Source: Clostridiales bacterium (lineage in GTDB: Bacteria; Bacillota; Clostridia; Saccharofermentanales; Saccharofermentanaceae). From it: DNA of 64,000 nucleotides. The notes below the pieces were generated by a model. That model was not told the DNA's origin. It saw only the letters and a list, made by a program, of their open reading frames with translations, and searched no databases. The position numbers and the translations under genes were made by a program. The stretch is from positions 1-64,000 of the forward strand of contig JAFZLF010000040.1 of the NCBI GenBank assembly GCA_017551625.1. Reading direction: 5' to 3'. Positions 17,023 to 25,448 of the stretch are shown in pieces (positions within the stretch are counted from its first letter, which is position 1; every line of letters starts with the position of its first letter).

Positions 17023-18753
17023 ATGCCATTAACCACGAATACAATCATTATTATTGCTGCCATCGCTGGCGCTGCGATCATTCTGTTTATCGCACTGTTC
17101 GCCATGATCAAGACAGCTAACGGTAACGAAGCGCTGGTGGTATCTGGTGTAGGTGCCACAGACAAAAACGGCAATCCTACGATCAAGAGAGCGGGCGGCC
17201 GCGTCGTGATTCCTTTCATCCAGAAAGCGAAGTATTTCGATCTTTGTGTCCGTACCGCAAAGGTGACCGGTGATGTCACCAAGACACAGACAGGTGTTCC
17301 GATCCAGATCGACTGGGCGGTCGCCTACAGCCCGGACATTTCTTCTCCGGAAAGCCTGCAGAGAGCTGTCTGCAATTTCCTTGATAAGAACGACGAGGAC
17401 TTAAGAAGAGTTATCCTCGATGTCGTATCCGGCGGTGTTCGTGCCGTCATTGCCAAGATGACTCCGGAAGAAGTCATGAATGGTAAGGAGCAGCTGGATG
17501 ATCAGGTCAAAGCTTCGATCGCCAGCCAGATGAAGGACCTTGGCTTCAATGCGATCTTAAGCATCCATGAAGTAGAGGACGTCACGAGTGGTACATACTA
17601 TCAGGATCTTGCGGCGAAAGACCGTGAGATCGTCAGAAGAGATGCGGCCAACATTTCCGCGGAAGCTGAGCAGTCTGTACGTGAAAAGAAAGCGATGACG
17701 AATCTGGCTGCACAGCAGGCGGAACTCGATGCCCAGGTGGCGATCGCAGAGCGTCAGCGCGATACAGATGTCAGAAAAGCACAGTTCCAGGCAGAGACGG
17801 CCCGTGAGCAGGCGAAGTCTGCAATGGCCGGCCAGCTGGAGCAGGAAGCGATCAATCAGCAGCTCGAGGAAAAGAAAGGTGCCGTCGAGGTCATGAAGGC
17901 CGAGCAGGCCAACCGCGCAGCGCTGAAGCAGCAGGAAGTCGAAGTCACCAGAGCGGAGACCGCCAAGAGAACTACGGTCATCGAAGCACTGGCAGAGGCC
18001 GAGAGAAAGAAGGCAGAAGCCGCAGGTGTCGCCGAGGCTCACAAAGTCTCTGCTGCCGGTGAGGCAGAAGCCAAGAAGCTGACAGCTGCAGGTGAAGCGG
18101 AAGCTGCCGCAGTAAGAAAGACCCGTGAAGCGGAAGCTTCTGCCGAGGCCAGAAAGAAAGAGGCCGAAGGTTCTGCGACCGCCAAGAAGACGGAAGCTGC
18201 AGCAGACGCTGAAGCGACCAAGGTAAAAGCTGATGCAGAGGCCATTGCCATCAAGGCAAAGGGTGAAGCGGAAGCCGCTGCTACTGCTGCCAAAGGTAAG
18301 GCAGAGGCAGAGGCGATCGAAGCCAAGGGTAAGGCGGAAGCCGAAGCCGCACGTGCTCTTTCGGATGCCCAGGCGGCAAACGATAAGATCAACTTCGAAC
18401 TGCAGAAGATCGAGATCGAGCAGAACACCAAAGTCCAGATCGCGACCAATGTGGCCACGGTCATGGCAGAAGTCGGTAAGAACGCCAAGTTCTATGACTT
18501 CGGCGGCGGTGATAAGAAGGAAGGCGGCGGAGATCTCCTGACCGGAGTTTTGGGCCGCATTCCGCAGCTCTTCGCCAAGGCGAATCTGGAAAACGATGCG
18601 CTGAACGGAGAGGAGCTTCCCGACACAGTGAAGAAGCTCGTAGCTGCGATCGCAGATCCGATCAAAGGGAAAGAAGCCCTCGGTGCAAACGGCGTCGATG
18701 TAGAGACGAAAGTCATGGAGGCAATCCCAGTCGAGATCGAAGATGAAAAGTAA
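17023..18753 (+). CDS. Flotillin / YuaG-like band-7 (SPFH) protein
   Basis: A 576-residue membrane scaffold protein. An N-terminal hydrophobic anchor (about 6-30) is followed by an SPFH/band-7 domain (35-200; VVSGVG...GRVVIPFIQKAKYFDLCVRT, GVPIQIDWAVAYSPD). A long Ala/Glu/Lys coiled coil (about 205-480) contains repeated AGEAEAKKL- and AKGKAEAEA-type units, and a Gly-rich FGGGDKKEGGGD linker precedes a short C-terminal domain. Flotillins organise membrane microdomains and oligomerise through the coiled coil. It is monocistronic, with a near-perfect ribosome binding site and a strong terminator, which fits an abundant protein. Confidence 0.92.
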   Translation: MPLTTNTIIIIAAIAGAAIILFIALFAMIKTANGNEALVVSGVGATDKNGNPTIKRAGGRVVIPFIQKAKYFDLCVRTAKVTGDVTKTQTGVPIQIDWAVAYSPDISSPESLQRAVCNFLDKNDEDLRRVILDVVSGGVRAVIAKMTPEEVMNGKEQLDDQVKASIASQMKDLGFNAILSIHEVEDVTSGTYYQDLAAKDREIVRRDAANISAEAEQSVREKKAMTNLAAQQAELDAQVAIAERQRDTDVRKAQFQAETAREQAKSAMAGQLEQEAINQQLEEKKGAVEVMKAEQANRAALKQQEVEVTRAETAKRTTVIEALAEAERKKAEAAGVAEAHKVSAAGEAEAKKLTAAGEAEAAAVRKTREAEASAEARKKEAEGSATAKKTEAAADAEATKVKADAEAIAIKAKGEAEAAATAAKGKAEAEAIEAKGKAEAEAARALSDAQAANDKINFELQKIEIEQNTKVQIATNVATVMAEVGKNAKFYDFGGGDKKEGGGDLLTGVLGRIPQLFAKANLENDALNGEELPDTVKKLVAAIADPIKGKEALGANGVDVETKVMEAIPVEIEDEK

Positions 18754-18783
18754 CGGAACTTTTCAAAAAAAGAAAAAATGAAA

Positions 18784-18814
18784 GGAGCGGTCCTAAAAAG
18801 ACCGCTCCTTTTTT
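18784..18814. terminator. Terminator between the flotillin and asparaginase-like genes
   Basis: A perfect 9-bp stem (18784-18792 with 18800-18808) is followed by TTTTTT. A-rich sequence on the other side lets it serve the converging minus-strand gene as well. Confidence 0.93.
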
Positions 18815-18839
18815 GCGTTTTAAAAGAGAAGATGAAGGA

Positions 18840-19835
18840 TCACTTCTTGATCAGCTTGCCGAGCCAGGAACTGAGCATCAGGTATGCCCATGCCGCTTCA
18901 AGAGGCATGTCGTAGAGCGGCTTGATCTTCGCATCCAGGATCGCCTGGGTGGAAGGGGAAGGAACGAGCGAGCTGTCGATCGGTGCCACGAAGACCTGCT
19001 TGTCGTAATGGTCGCAGGCATTCTTCAGGTAAAGGATCGAGAAGGGGTTATCTTCGGAAAGTGTGTTGACGGCTCCGTCGTAATGCACACGCTGCAGTAC
19101 GTACTTAAAGTCGGAGCGGGCAATATTGTAGTTCATATAATTGACGCAGACCGGAGAATCGATCGTGAGGATCGTGTCTTCGAGAGGAAGTGTCATGAGC
19201 TTGCTCAATGCGCGCAGATTCTTCATGGCGTTCGGGCACTCTTCCGGAGCGGCCACATCTTCGTTCAGAACGAACTTCTTGCCGGTGATCTTGCCGGCGA
19301 TGCGGTTCTTGTAGCTCGCGTAGTCATCGGTCTTTCTGTTCGGGCTCATCATGTATGCGCCGTAGTGGACGTAGATCTTACCGTCGGCGGCTTTACCTAC
19401 CACGTAGACTCCCTTGCTGACTTCCATCGCGAGTGCATAGGCGGCCTTGAGGTTGGTAACGGCATCCGAATCCGCTTCCGTCGGAGCGATCTTGCTGCCG
19501 AAGAATACGAACGGGATCTCATAACCCGAAAGAAGGAGATTGGCGAGCTGGACGGTATAGGCCATGGTGTTGGAACCGTGGGCGATGAGGACACATCCGT
19601 AGTCTCCGTTATCCACTTCCTTCTTGATCGTGTCGAAAAGAACTTTATACATTGGCGGGGTGAAATTTTCGGAACAAACATCGACCGGTTCGATGATCGT
19701 GAAATCCTTGCCGAATTTGCCGGCTGCATCGAGTACCGCATAAGGTGCCGTACCGAGTTCAAGAGCTTTTTTGGAAAGACGTGTGGAAATATTTCCGCCA
19801 GTAAAAACCATGAGGACTTTCTTCGTATCTGCCAT
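18840..19835 (-). CDS. Asparaginase-family protein with substituted active-site residues
   Basis: A 331-residue protein with the overall layout of type I (AnsA-like) L-asparaginases: an N-terminal TGGxI loop, an HGxxTMAYT motif, GSKIAPTEADSDAVTNLKAA, and a C-terminal domain. Active enzymes have TGGT and HGTDTM, which supply the nucleophile Thr, the second Thr and the Asp. Here the loop reads FTGGNIST (Asn15 at the nucleophile position) and HGSNTM (Ser88, Asn89). Classical hydrolysis of Asn to Asp and ammonia is therefore doubtful. It may use Ser17 or Thr18, act on another amide, or have a non-catalytic role. No asparagine genes are nearby. The ribosome binding site GGAGGG is good, and it diverges from xth. 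Confidence 0.75.
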   Translation of the reverse strand: MADTKKVLMVFTGGNISTRLSKKALELGTAPYAVLDAAGKFGKDFTIIEPVDVCSENFTPPMYKVLFDTIKKEVDNGDYGCVLIAHGSNTMAYTVQLANLLLSGYEIPFVFFGSKIAPTEADSDAVTNLKAAYALAMEVSKGVYVVGKAADGKIYVHYGAYMMSPNRKTDDYASYKNRIAGKITGKKFVLNEDVAAPEECPNAMKNLRALSKLMTLPLEDTILTIDSPVCVNYMNYNIARSDFKYVLQRVHYDGAVNTLSEDNPFSILYLKNACDHYDKQVFVAPIDSSLVPSPSTQAILDAKIKPLYDMPLEAAWAYLMLSSWLGKLIKK

Positions 19836-19864
19836 GTTTGATCCCTCCTAACATGTATATTTCC

Positions 19865-19901
19865 ATTATAACAAAGAAAATTTTCATTTGTCTGATATAA
19901 T
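19865..19901. promoter_or_regulatory. Divergent promoters of the asparaginase-like gene and xth
   Basis: Minus strand: TATAAT at plus 19865-19870. Plus strand: extended -10 TGATATAAT (TATAAT at 19896-19901) ahead of xth. Both lie in a short AT-rich divergent spacer. Confidence 0.7.
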
Positions 19902-19940
19902 ACACAAGAAAGATAAAAGAAACAGCGAGGAAATGTTAAC

Positions 19941-20705
19941 ATGCGGTTAATTAGTTGGAATGTGAATGGGATCCGTGCAGTTGCGAAAAAGGGCTTTCTG
20001 GAGACCGTGAAAGAACTTAATGCGGACATCCTCTGTATCCAGGAGACCAAGGCTTCGGTGGACCAGCTCGACGACAGCCTTCTTTCTATCCCCGGCTATA
20101 AGAGTTATTTTTCCTCGGCGGAGAGAAAAGGATATTCTGGTACCGCCGTATATACTCGAAAAGAACCGCTCAGTGTTTCCTACGGGCTCGGAACCGACGA
20201 GTTCGATCACGAGGGAAGGACGATCGAACTTGATTTCGGCGACTTCATCCTCTATAACATTTATTTCCCGAACGGCGGGCAGGGCCCGGAGCGCGTGGAT
20301 TTCAAGCTGCGCTTCTACGACTGCTTCCTCGAGAAAGTGAAAAAACAGATGGCGGAAGGACGCATGGTACTCGTCTGCGGCGACGTCAACACGGCACATA
20401 AAGAGATCGATCTTTCCAATCCGAAAGCCAACAGCAAGATCTCGGGATTTCTTCCGGAGGAGAGAGTCTATATGGATCACTTCGCGGAGGCGGGTCTGGT
20501 GGATACCTTCCGCATGCTGTATCCGGATGTCACGGAGAAGTACTCCTGGTGGTCGTATAAGACTTTTGCCAGAGACAGGAACGTCGGCTGGCGTATCGAC
20601 TATTTCTTCGTGGATAAAGAGCATAAGGACCTCATCGCCGAGTCTGAGATGCTCTCCGATGTGATGGGCTCTGACCACTGCCCGATCTATATCGACTTAA
20701 AGTGA
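19941..20705 (+). CDS. xth: Exodeoxyribonuclease III / AP endonuclease
   Basis: A 254-residue single-domain exonuclease III (EEP fold) for base excision repair at abasic sites and 3' ends. The metal and catalytic motifs are complete: ISWNVNGIRA, CIQETKA (Glu), SGTAVYTRK, YNIYFPNGGQG, VCGDVNTAHKEIDL (Asp, Asn), WWSYKTFARDRNVGWRIDY, and GSDHCPI (Asp-His) near the end. Length and motif spacing are normal. The ATG follows GAGGAAATGTTAAC; another ATG inside that stretch runs out after five codons. It has its own promoter and is followed directly by the promoter of the foldase gene. Confidence 0.96.
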   Translation: MRLISWNVNGIRAVAKKGFLETVKELNADILCIQETKASVDQLDDSLLSIPGYKSYFSSAERKGYSGTAVYTRKEPLSVSYGLGTDEFDHEGRTIELDFGDFILYNIYFPNGGQGPERVDFKLRFYDCFLEKVKKQMAEGRMVLVCGDVNTAHKEIDLSNPKANSKISGFLPEERVYMDHFAEAGLVDTFRMLYPDVTEKYSWWSYKTFARDRNVGWRIDYFFVDKEHKDLIAESEMLSDVMGSDHCPIYIDLK

Positions 20706-20765
20706 GTATTTTCAGACGTTTCGTGCCTTAGTGACGAAAAAAATAGTGTATATGGGGTGAGTCTG

Positions 20766-20774
20766 TGTTATAAT
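20766..20774 (+). promoter_or_regulatory. Extended -10 promoter of the PrsA-like gene
   Basis: TGTTATAAT at 20766-20774 combines TATAAT with an upstream TG. The -35 region is weak, as is common for extended -10 promoters. The transcript has a leader of about 90 bases before ATG 20872. Confidence 0.6.
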
Positions 20775-20871
20775 GCCCCTGTTAAAGTACACGAGAGCCT
20801 GTTTTACGGGTCTTTTGCGATATGGGCAAAAGCTGGGAAGAAGAACGGGTATTTCAGAGAGGAAATTGAAA

Positions 20872-22002
20872 ATGAAAAAGTTGAAAATCTGCTCCATCCT
20901 TATGGCCATGGTAATGGTGACAGGGATGTTTATGGCCGGTTGTAAGAAAAGCGAGACATCTGCTTCGGCCGATTCGTCTGCTTCGGATACAGGCATCAGC
21001 CTGAATGTTGATCCGGATACTACAGGTTCTGACACAGGCCTTACGATCGCTACTGCTCCGATGACTTTTGAAGATAACTTCGATGCAGCTGCCATCGCGG
21101 AGATGAACAAGATCGTAAACGTTCATGGCACACAGTTCAGCGCCGTAGATTATAACTTCTACTTCGCAAACGAGTACGCACAGATGATGTCCATGTACAT
21201 GTACGGTCAGGCTTCTTTCCCGGTAACGGCCGCAGGCTTCCTGGACATGAAGGGTCAGCTCACAGCGACTAAGACAGTGGCTCAGTATCTTCAGGAACTG
21301 GTCATCTCGGATATGCAGGGTGAGGTATTCCTTCTCGATTATGCAAAATCCAAGAACCTGTCTCTGGATGATTCGATCTTGAAGTCGATCGACGAGCAGT
21401 TCGCCGAGACGAAGAAAAAGGCGGAAGGCTATAATATGACGATCGATCAGTATCTGCAGACACTCTATGGACCGGAGGCTTCGGAAGAAGCGCTTCGCGC
21501 GATCCTGCAGCGTTATGAGACGATCAACCTGGCGATGAAGCACTACGTTGAGGAGTATCCTTTCACAGAAGCGGAGACCAAGCTCCCGACCGTATATCAC
21601 GTGCTTTTCCCGACCGTCGATCTGACAAACGGCGGAGAACTCCCGGATGACAAGAAAGCAGAAGCAAAGAAGGCCGCAGAAAACTTCAAGGCCGGATTCA
21701 CTGACTTTGATACAATGAAGACGAAGGCGGAAGAACTGAAGACAGAAGGTACCGTAGCGGAAGCCAGCCAGTACACCGTTTCCCGTGGTCAGATGGTCAA
21801 GGAATTCGAAGAGTGGTGCTTCGCTCCGCATCAGGTAGGCGACCTCGATATCGTGCAGACACAGTATGGTTATCATGTAATGTACTTCGTTGAGTACGTT
21901 GATGCAGATGACGATCAGAAGGCAGATATCGCATATGCACAGCTTCAGGATGAAATGGAAGCGGCTATTCAGAGCGGCGAATACGATCCGAAATTCTCCT
22001 GA
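20872..22002 (+). CDS. PrsA/SurA-like peptidyl-prolyl isomerase lipoprotein
   Basis: A 376-residue extracytoplasmic foldase. The start at ATG 20872 follows AGAGAGGAAAT and gives a clean lipoprotein signal, MKKLKICSILMAMVMVTGMFMAGC. A Ser/Ala/Asp-rich linker leads into a helical SurA-N-like region (about 80-250; QYLQELVISDMQGEVFLLDYA). A parvulin (rotamase) domain follows at about 255-360 with YHVLFPTVD, QYTVSRGQMVKEFEEWCF, VGDLDIVQTQYGYHVMYFVEY. It should help secreted proteins fold on the outer face of the membrane, which fits a genome with very large surface proteins. Frames upstream of ATG 20872 carry no signal peptide and overlap the promoter. Confidence 0.88.
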   Translation: MKKLKICSILMAMVMVTGMFMAGCKKSETSASADSSASDTGISLNVDPDTTGSDTGLTIATAPMTFEDNFDAAAIAEMNKIVNVHGTQFSAVDYNFYFANEYAQMMSMYMYGQASFPVTAAGFLDMKGQLTATKTVAQYLQELVISDMQGEVFLLDYAKSKNLSLDDSILKSIDEQFAETKKKAEGYNMTIDQYLQTLYGPEASEEALRAILQRYETINLAMKHYVEEYPFTEAETKLPTVYHVLFPTVDLTNGGELPDDKKAEAKKAAENFKAGFTDFDTMKTKAEELKTEGTVAEASQYTVSRGQMVKEFEEWCFAPHQVGDLDIVQTQYGYHVMYFVEYVDADDDQKADIAYAQLQDEMEAAIQSGEYDPKFS

Positions 22003-22030
22003 GCTCCGGCACAAAGCGCAAAATAACATA

Positions 22031-22116
22031 AACTGAAAAGAAGATCTCTCAGGCGACGAGTTTTTTCGCATCCGCGAAAAACTGTTTGAGTCGCAAGAGA
22101 GATCTTCTTTTCAGTT
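22031..22116 (+). terminator. Very long perfect hairpin after the foldase gene
   Basis: A 20-bp perfect inverted repeat (22031-22050 with 22097-22116) encloses a second stem (GCGAC 22053-22057 with GTCGC 22090-22094) and an apical stem near 22060-22082. T-rich sequence follows. It is likely a terminator, possibly also an RNA-stability element. Confidence 0.8.
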
Positions 22117-22161
22117 TTCTTTTTATGAACATCTGTGCTGGAGAGCAGGGGAATTTGGGGG

Positions 22162-22217
22162 TTGATTTTCTTTCTGTGCTCCTTTATACTTCTTTTGCAG
22201 TTGCGAATCATTCGCAA
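22162..22217 (+). promoter_or_regulatory. znu promoter with Zur-type operator
   Basis: TTGATT (22162-22167), a 17-base spacer and TATACT (22185-22190) form the promoter. Around the expected transcription start lies a perfect 17-bp palindrome at 22201-22217, TTGCGAATCATTCGCAA. This resembles Fur/Zur boxes and directly precedes a zinc uptake operon that ends with a Fur-family gene, so zinc-dependent repression is the natural reading. Confidence 0.85.
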
Positions 22218-22250
22218 TTAGAGTCTGGTAATTAGAAACGGAAAAAGAAC

Positions 22251-23258
22251 ATGAAGGAAAGAAAACACATGCCGGCGGGGTGCCGCCGTTTCCTGTCAGC
22301 CGTGCTTTCGGCCGCGCTTTTTGCGGGGACAGCCGGGATCCTCGGTGGATGCAGGAAAGGATTCGGAAAAGATGCGGAAGGAAAGGTCAAGGTTGTGGCC
22401 ACCATCTATCCGATGTATGACTTTGTAAAAAGGATCGGCGGCGATCTGGTCGCCTGCTCCATGATGGTGCCGGCCGGAACCGAGCCCCACTCGTGGGAGC
22501 CCTCGACGAGAGACATGATGATGCTCGAAGAGGCGGATCTTTTCGTATATAACGGGGCGGGCATTGAGGCCTGGGCCGGGGATCTTCTGGAGACGACACA
22601 GAATAAAAAACTTGTGGCGGTAGAGGCGTCGAAGGATGTCGATCTGCTTCGGACATCGGAAGTACATTTCGACGGAGACGGATACGAAGAAGAGCATGAG
22701 GAAGGATCTTCGGAAGAAGGGCACCATCACCATGGCGAATACGACCCGCATGTATGGCTTTCGCCGAAGAATGCAGAAAAGGAGATGACGGCGATCGCTG
22801 ACGCTCTGATCTCAATCGACGGGGAACATGCCGATACTTACCGTAAGAATCTCGAGGAGGAAAAGAAGGCCTGTGAGGAACTCGACAGTGCTTTCAGAGA
22901 AAGCCTGAAGCCGTATGCGGGTAAGTATATCGTTGTGGCGCATGAGGCATACGGTTATCTCTGCCGCGACTATGGTCTGATCCAGATCGGTATCGAGGGC
23001 GTCTCGGCAGATCAGGAGCCGGATGCCGCGAGGATGCGGTCGATCATTGATATGGTCGATAAATATGGGATAAAGAGCATTTTCTTCGAGGAGCTGGTGG
23101 ACCCGAAGGTCGCCAACACCATAGCTTCCGAGACGGGATGCAAGTCTGTGGCACTTTCGCCGCTGGACGGAATGTCACAGAAAGATATCGATGCGGGAAG
23201 GGATTATTTTTCCGTCATGAAGGATAACCTTGACGCGATCGTTTCGTCTTTTTCATAA
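22251..23258 (+). CDS. znuA: Zinc ABC transporter substrate-binding lipoprotein
   Basis: A 335-residue cluster A-I (ZnuA/AdcA) binding protein. The lipobox ends in ILGGC (about residue 34). The mature part begins VKVVATIYPMYDFVKRIGG. Metal ligands of the family are visible: His in GTEPHSWEPS, His in YDPHVWLSP, His in VAHEAYGYL and Glu/Asp near DGMSQKDID. A His/Glu-rich loop between them (EEEHEEGSSEEGHHHHGEYD, about 145-165) is the zinc-collecting loop typical of zinc members and argues for zinc over manganese. First gene of znuA-znuC-znuB-zur under a Zur-type operator. Confidence 0.95.
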   Translation: MKERKHMPAGCRRFLSAVLSAALFAGTAGILGGCRKGFGKDAEGKVKVVATIYPMYDFVKRIGGDLVACSMMVPAGTEPHSWEPSTRDMMMLEEADLFVYNGAGIEAWAGDLLETTQNKKLVAVEASKDVDLLRTSEVHFDGDGYEEEHEEGSSEEGHHHHGEYDPHVWLSPKNAEKEMTAIADALISIDGEHADTYRKNLEEEKKACEELDSAFRESLKPYAGKYIVVAHEAYGYLCRDYGLIQIGIEGVSADQEPDAARMRSIIDMVDKYGIKSIFFEELVDPKVANTIASETGCKSVALSPLDGMSQKDIDAGRDYFSVMKDNLDAIVSSFS

Positions 23259-23291
23259 GGAAAAGGACCGAATAAGAAAGGGGAACGCATC

Positions 23292-24119
23292 ATGACAAAA
23301 GTGATCGAAGTAGAAGATGTCTCCTTCGGCTATACGCGCGACATGATCCTGGAACATGTCAATTTCGACGTGGAGCAGGGAGATTTCGCTGTCGTCATCG
23401 GAGATAACGGTGTCGGTAAGAGCACCATGGTCAAGCTTCTTCTCGGTGTAAACCGCCCGACGGAAGGACATATCCGCATTAGTGGACGGGAGGTCAGTTC
23501 TCTTCGAAAAAGCGGGATCGGATATCTTCCGCAGAACGGGGGAAGCCGCGCGGCTTCTTTTCCTGCGACATGCGAAGAGATCGTCATGAGCGGGCTATAC
23601 AGCAAGATCGGATTTGCAAGATTTCCCGGGAAGAGCCATAAGGCAAAGGCGGAAGAGTCCCTGAAGATGGTCGGGATGCTCGACCGGAAAAAAGATCTGA
23701 TCGGAGAGCTTTCCGGAGGACAGCAGCAGAGAGTCATGCTCGCGCGGGTTCTCTCAGGCGATCCGGAGGTGCTGATCCTCGATGAACCGACAGTCGGTAT
23801 CGATGCGGAATCGGTCGACCGTCTCCTTCACATCCTTCACCACTTAAATATCGATAAGAAAGTCACGATCCTGATGGTCACCCATGACATCGAAAAGGTC
23901 GGACCGTACGCCAACCGCGTGCTGTGTCTGTCCGAGGGGGCCTGCCGCGAGGAGATGCTCCCGCAGGCGAAGATCGTGCATGCGCATGCGCACAGCCATC
24001 CGCATGGCGAAGCGGCACATATCCACTGCGCGAACTGCGAGCATGAAAAAGAGCACGGACACGATTCGGAGCACTGCGCCGAATGCGGTCACTGCGAAAA
24101 GTATAAGGAGGAAAAGTAA
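23292..24119 (+). CDS. znuC: Zinc ABC transporter ATP-binding protein with His/Cys-rich tail
   Basis: A 275-residue ABC ATPase powering zinc import. Walker A is GDNGVGKST (37-45), the signature LSGGQQQRVMLARVL, Walker B VLILDEPTVGID, and the switch His lies in MVTHDIEKV. The last ~50 residues are a tail with 12 His and 5 Cys, including AHAHSHPHGEAAHIHCANCE and ECGHCEK. This is more than usual ZnuC proteins carry and is a probable cytoplasmic zinc-binding extension. Ribosome binding site AAAGGGG; the stop codon abuts the znuB start. Confidence 0.95.
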   Translation: MTKVIEVEDVSFGYTRDMILEHVNFDVEQGDFAVVIGDNGVGKSTMVKLLLGVNRPTEGHIRISGREVSSLRKSGIGYLPQNGGSRAASFPATCEEIVMSGLYSKIGFARFPGKSHKAKAEESLKMVGMLDRKKDLIGELSGGQQQRVMLARVLSGDPEVLILDEPTVGIDAESVDRLLHILHHLNIDKKVTILMVTHDIEKVGPYANRVLCLSEGACREEMLPQAKIVHAHAHSHPHGEAAHIHCANCEHEKEHGHDSEHCAECGHCEKYKEEK

Positions 24120-24944
24120 ATGCCGGCGATCCTTCAATATGCATATATGCAGCGTGCCCTTCTCGTGGGCCTTCTTCTTTCCGTGATCGTGGCGTGCCTC
24201 GGTACGGTCATGGTGCATAAGCGCCTCTCCCTGATCGGAGATGCTCTTTCCCATTCTTCTCTGGCCGGTGTCGCGATCGGACTTCTCGGCGGCTTTAACC
24301 CGATCCTCGGTGCGATGGGCGTCTGTATCGTAGCCGCATTTTCCATCGAAGCCATTCGGAAAAAACTCGGTAACCACTCCGAACTTGCCGTGGCGATCGT
24401 TATGTCCACGGGGATCGGCCTGGCCGGCGTCCTTTCCGGATTTGTGAGAAGTTCGGCGGACTTTAACAGTTTCCTGTTCGGATCGATCGTTGCCATCTCC
24501 GGATTTGAAGCGCGTCTGGTCCTGATCCTCGCGGTCATCGTTCTTGTTGCTTTCGTGCTCCTTTATAAAGAGCTTTTCTATATTTCCTTCGATGAGCAGG
24601 CCGCCTCGATCTCCGGCGTGCCGGTAGGTGTCGTTAATGCGATCTTTACGATCCTTACGGCCGTTACGGTCTCGATCGCAGCGAGAACGGTCGGTGCCCT
24701 GATCATCTCCTCGCTCCTCGTCGTGCCGGTCGCGGCCGCGATGAGCATCGCCAGGAGCTATAAGACCACGGTACTGTGGGCCATCTTCGTCTCTGCTGTT
24801 TCCACGATAGGCGGACTGGTGATGTCTTTCTACCTCGGATTAAAACCCGGTGGAACGATCGTGCTGATCTCGGTAGTGTTCTTCCTGCTGTTCCGTTTCC
24901 TCGGATTCCTCCGCGGGAGGAGCATGTCTTCGAAAGGAGCGTAA
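24120..24944 (+). CDS. znuB: Zinc ABC transporter permease
   Basis: A 274-residue ABC-3 family membrane permease with about eight hydrophobic spans. Typical segments are MQRALLVGLLLSVIVACLG, KRLSLIGDALSHSSLAGVAI, FGSIVAISG, and ISSLLVVPVAAAMSIARSYK, the last near the ATPase-contact region. It forms the channel for zinc delivered by ZnuA. The ATG follows directly on the znuC stop, with AAGGAGG inside the end of znuC, so translation is probably coupled. Confidence 0.94.
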   Translation: MPAILQYAYMQRALLVGLLLSVIVACLGTVMVHKRLSLIGDALSHSSLAGVAIGLLGGFNPILGAMGVCIVAAFSIEAIRKKLGNHSELAVAIVMSTGIGLAGVLSGFVRSSADFNSFLFGSIVAISGFEARLVLILAVIVLVAFVLLYKELFYISFDEQAASISGVPVGVVNAIFTILTAVTVSIAARTVGALIISSLLVVPVAAAMSIARSYKTTVLWAIFVSAVSTIGGLVMSFYLGLKPGGTIVLISVVFFLLFRFLGFLRGRSMSSKGA

Positions 24945-24947
24945 ACG

Positions 24948-25427
24948 ATGAATTTTCCGGATAGCCTGAGAAAAACGAAATCACGCCTTCAGGTATTTTC
25001 TATCCTGAGTGCTTCGAAGACTCCGCTCACAGCCCGGCAGATCGCCGAGAAGGCCGGAAAAGAAGAAGCAGAAGATGCTCATGCAAAAGATCCGTCCGCC
25101 GAGGACAGCCGGGGCGTCTGGCTCAGCAGTGTGTACCGCGCGCTCGATGCTTTTGAAAAAGCCCACGTCGTTAGTAAGACCATCTTAAAAGACAGTTCCG
25201 AGGCTCTCTATTCTCTGTCGGAAACGGGACACCACCACTACGCGATCTGCATGAACTGCAAAAGCAGAACAGAACTGGAGGGCTGCCCTTTTTCCGAGGA
25301 AAGCCATCTGCATACGGTGGATAACGATTTCATGGTCGTCGGCCATGTCGTCGAAGTTTTCGGATACTGCAAAGACTGCAGAAAAAAGATGAAAAACGGC
25401 GCAGAAATACACACCCACGAACACTGA
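24948..25427 (+). CDS. zur: Fur-family zinc uptake regulator
   Basis: A 159-residue Fur-family repressor: an N-terminal winged helix (LTARQIAEKAG ... WLSSVYRALDAFEKAHVV) and a C-terminal metal and dimerisation domain with HHHYAICMNCKS, and FGYCKDCRKKM. The two CxxC pairs form the structural zinc site; the HHHYAIC block and the later His-rich end are regulatory ligands. It lies three bases after znuB behind GAAAGGAG. Its place in the operon and the palindrome at 22201-22217 suggest that it represses its own operon when zinc is plentiful. An insertion of about 18 acidic residues (near 39-56) sits before the recognition helix. Confidence 0.92.
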   Translation: MNFPDSLRKTKSRLQVFSILSASKTPLTARQIAEKAGKEEAEDAHAKDPSAEDSRGVWLSSVYRALDAFEKAHVVSKTILKDSSEALYSLSETGHHHYAICMNCKSRTELEGCPFSEESHLHTVDNDFMVVGHVVEVFGYCKDCRKKMKNGAEIHTHEH

Positions 25428-25448
25428 TACAGATCTTTTACCAGGGGA

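Noticed and set aside
18040..18400. DNA repeats in the flotillin gene
   Set aside because: The repeated codons encode the Ala/Glu/Lys coiled coil typical of flotillins; they are protein heptad-like repeats and not a mobile or regulatory DNA repeat.
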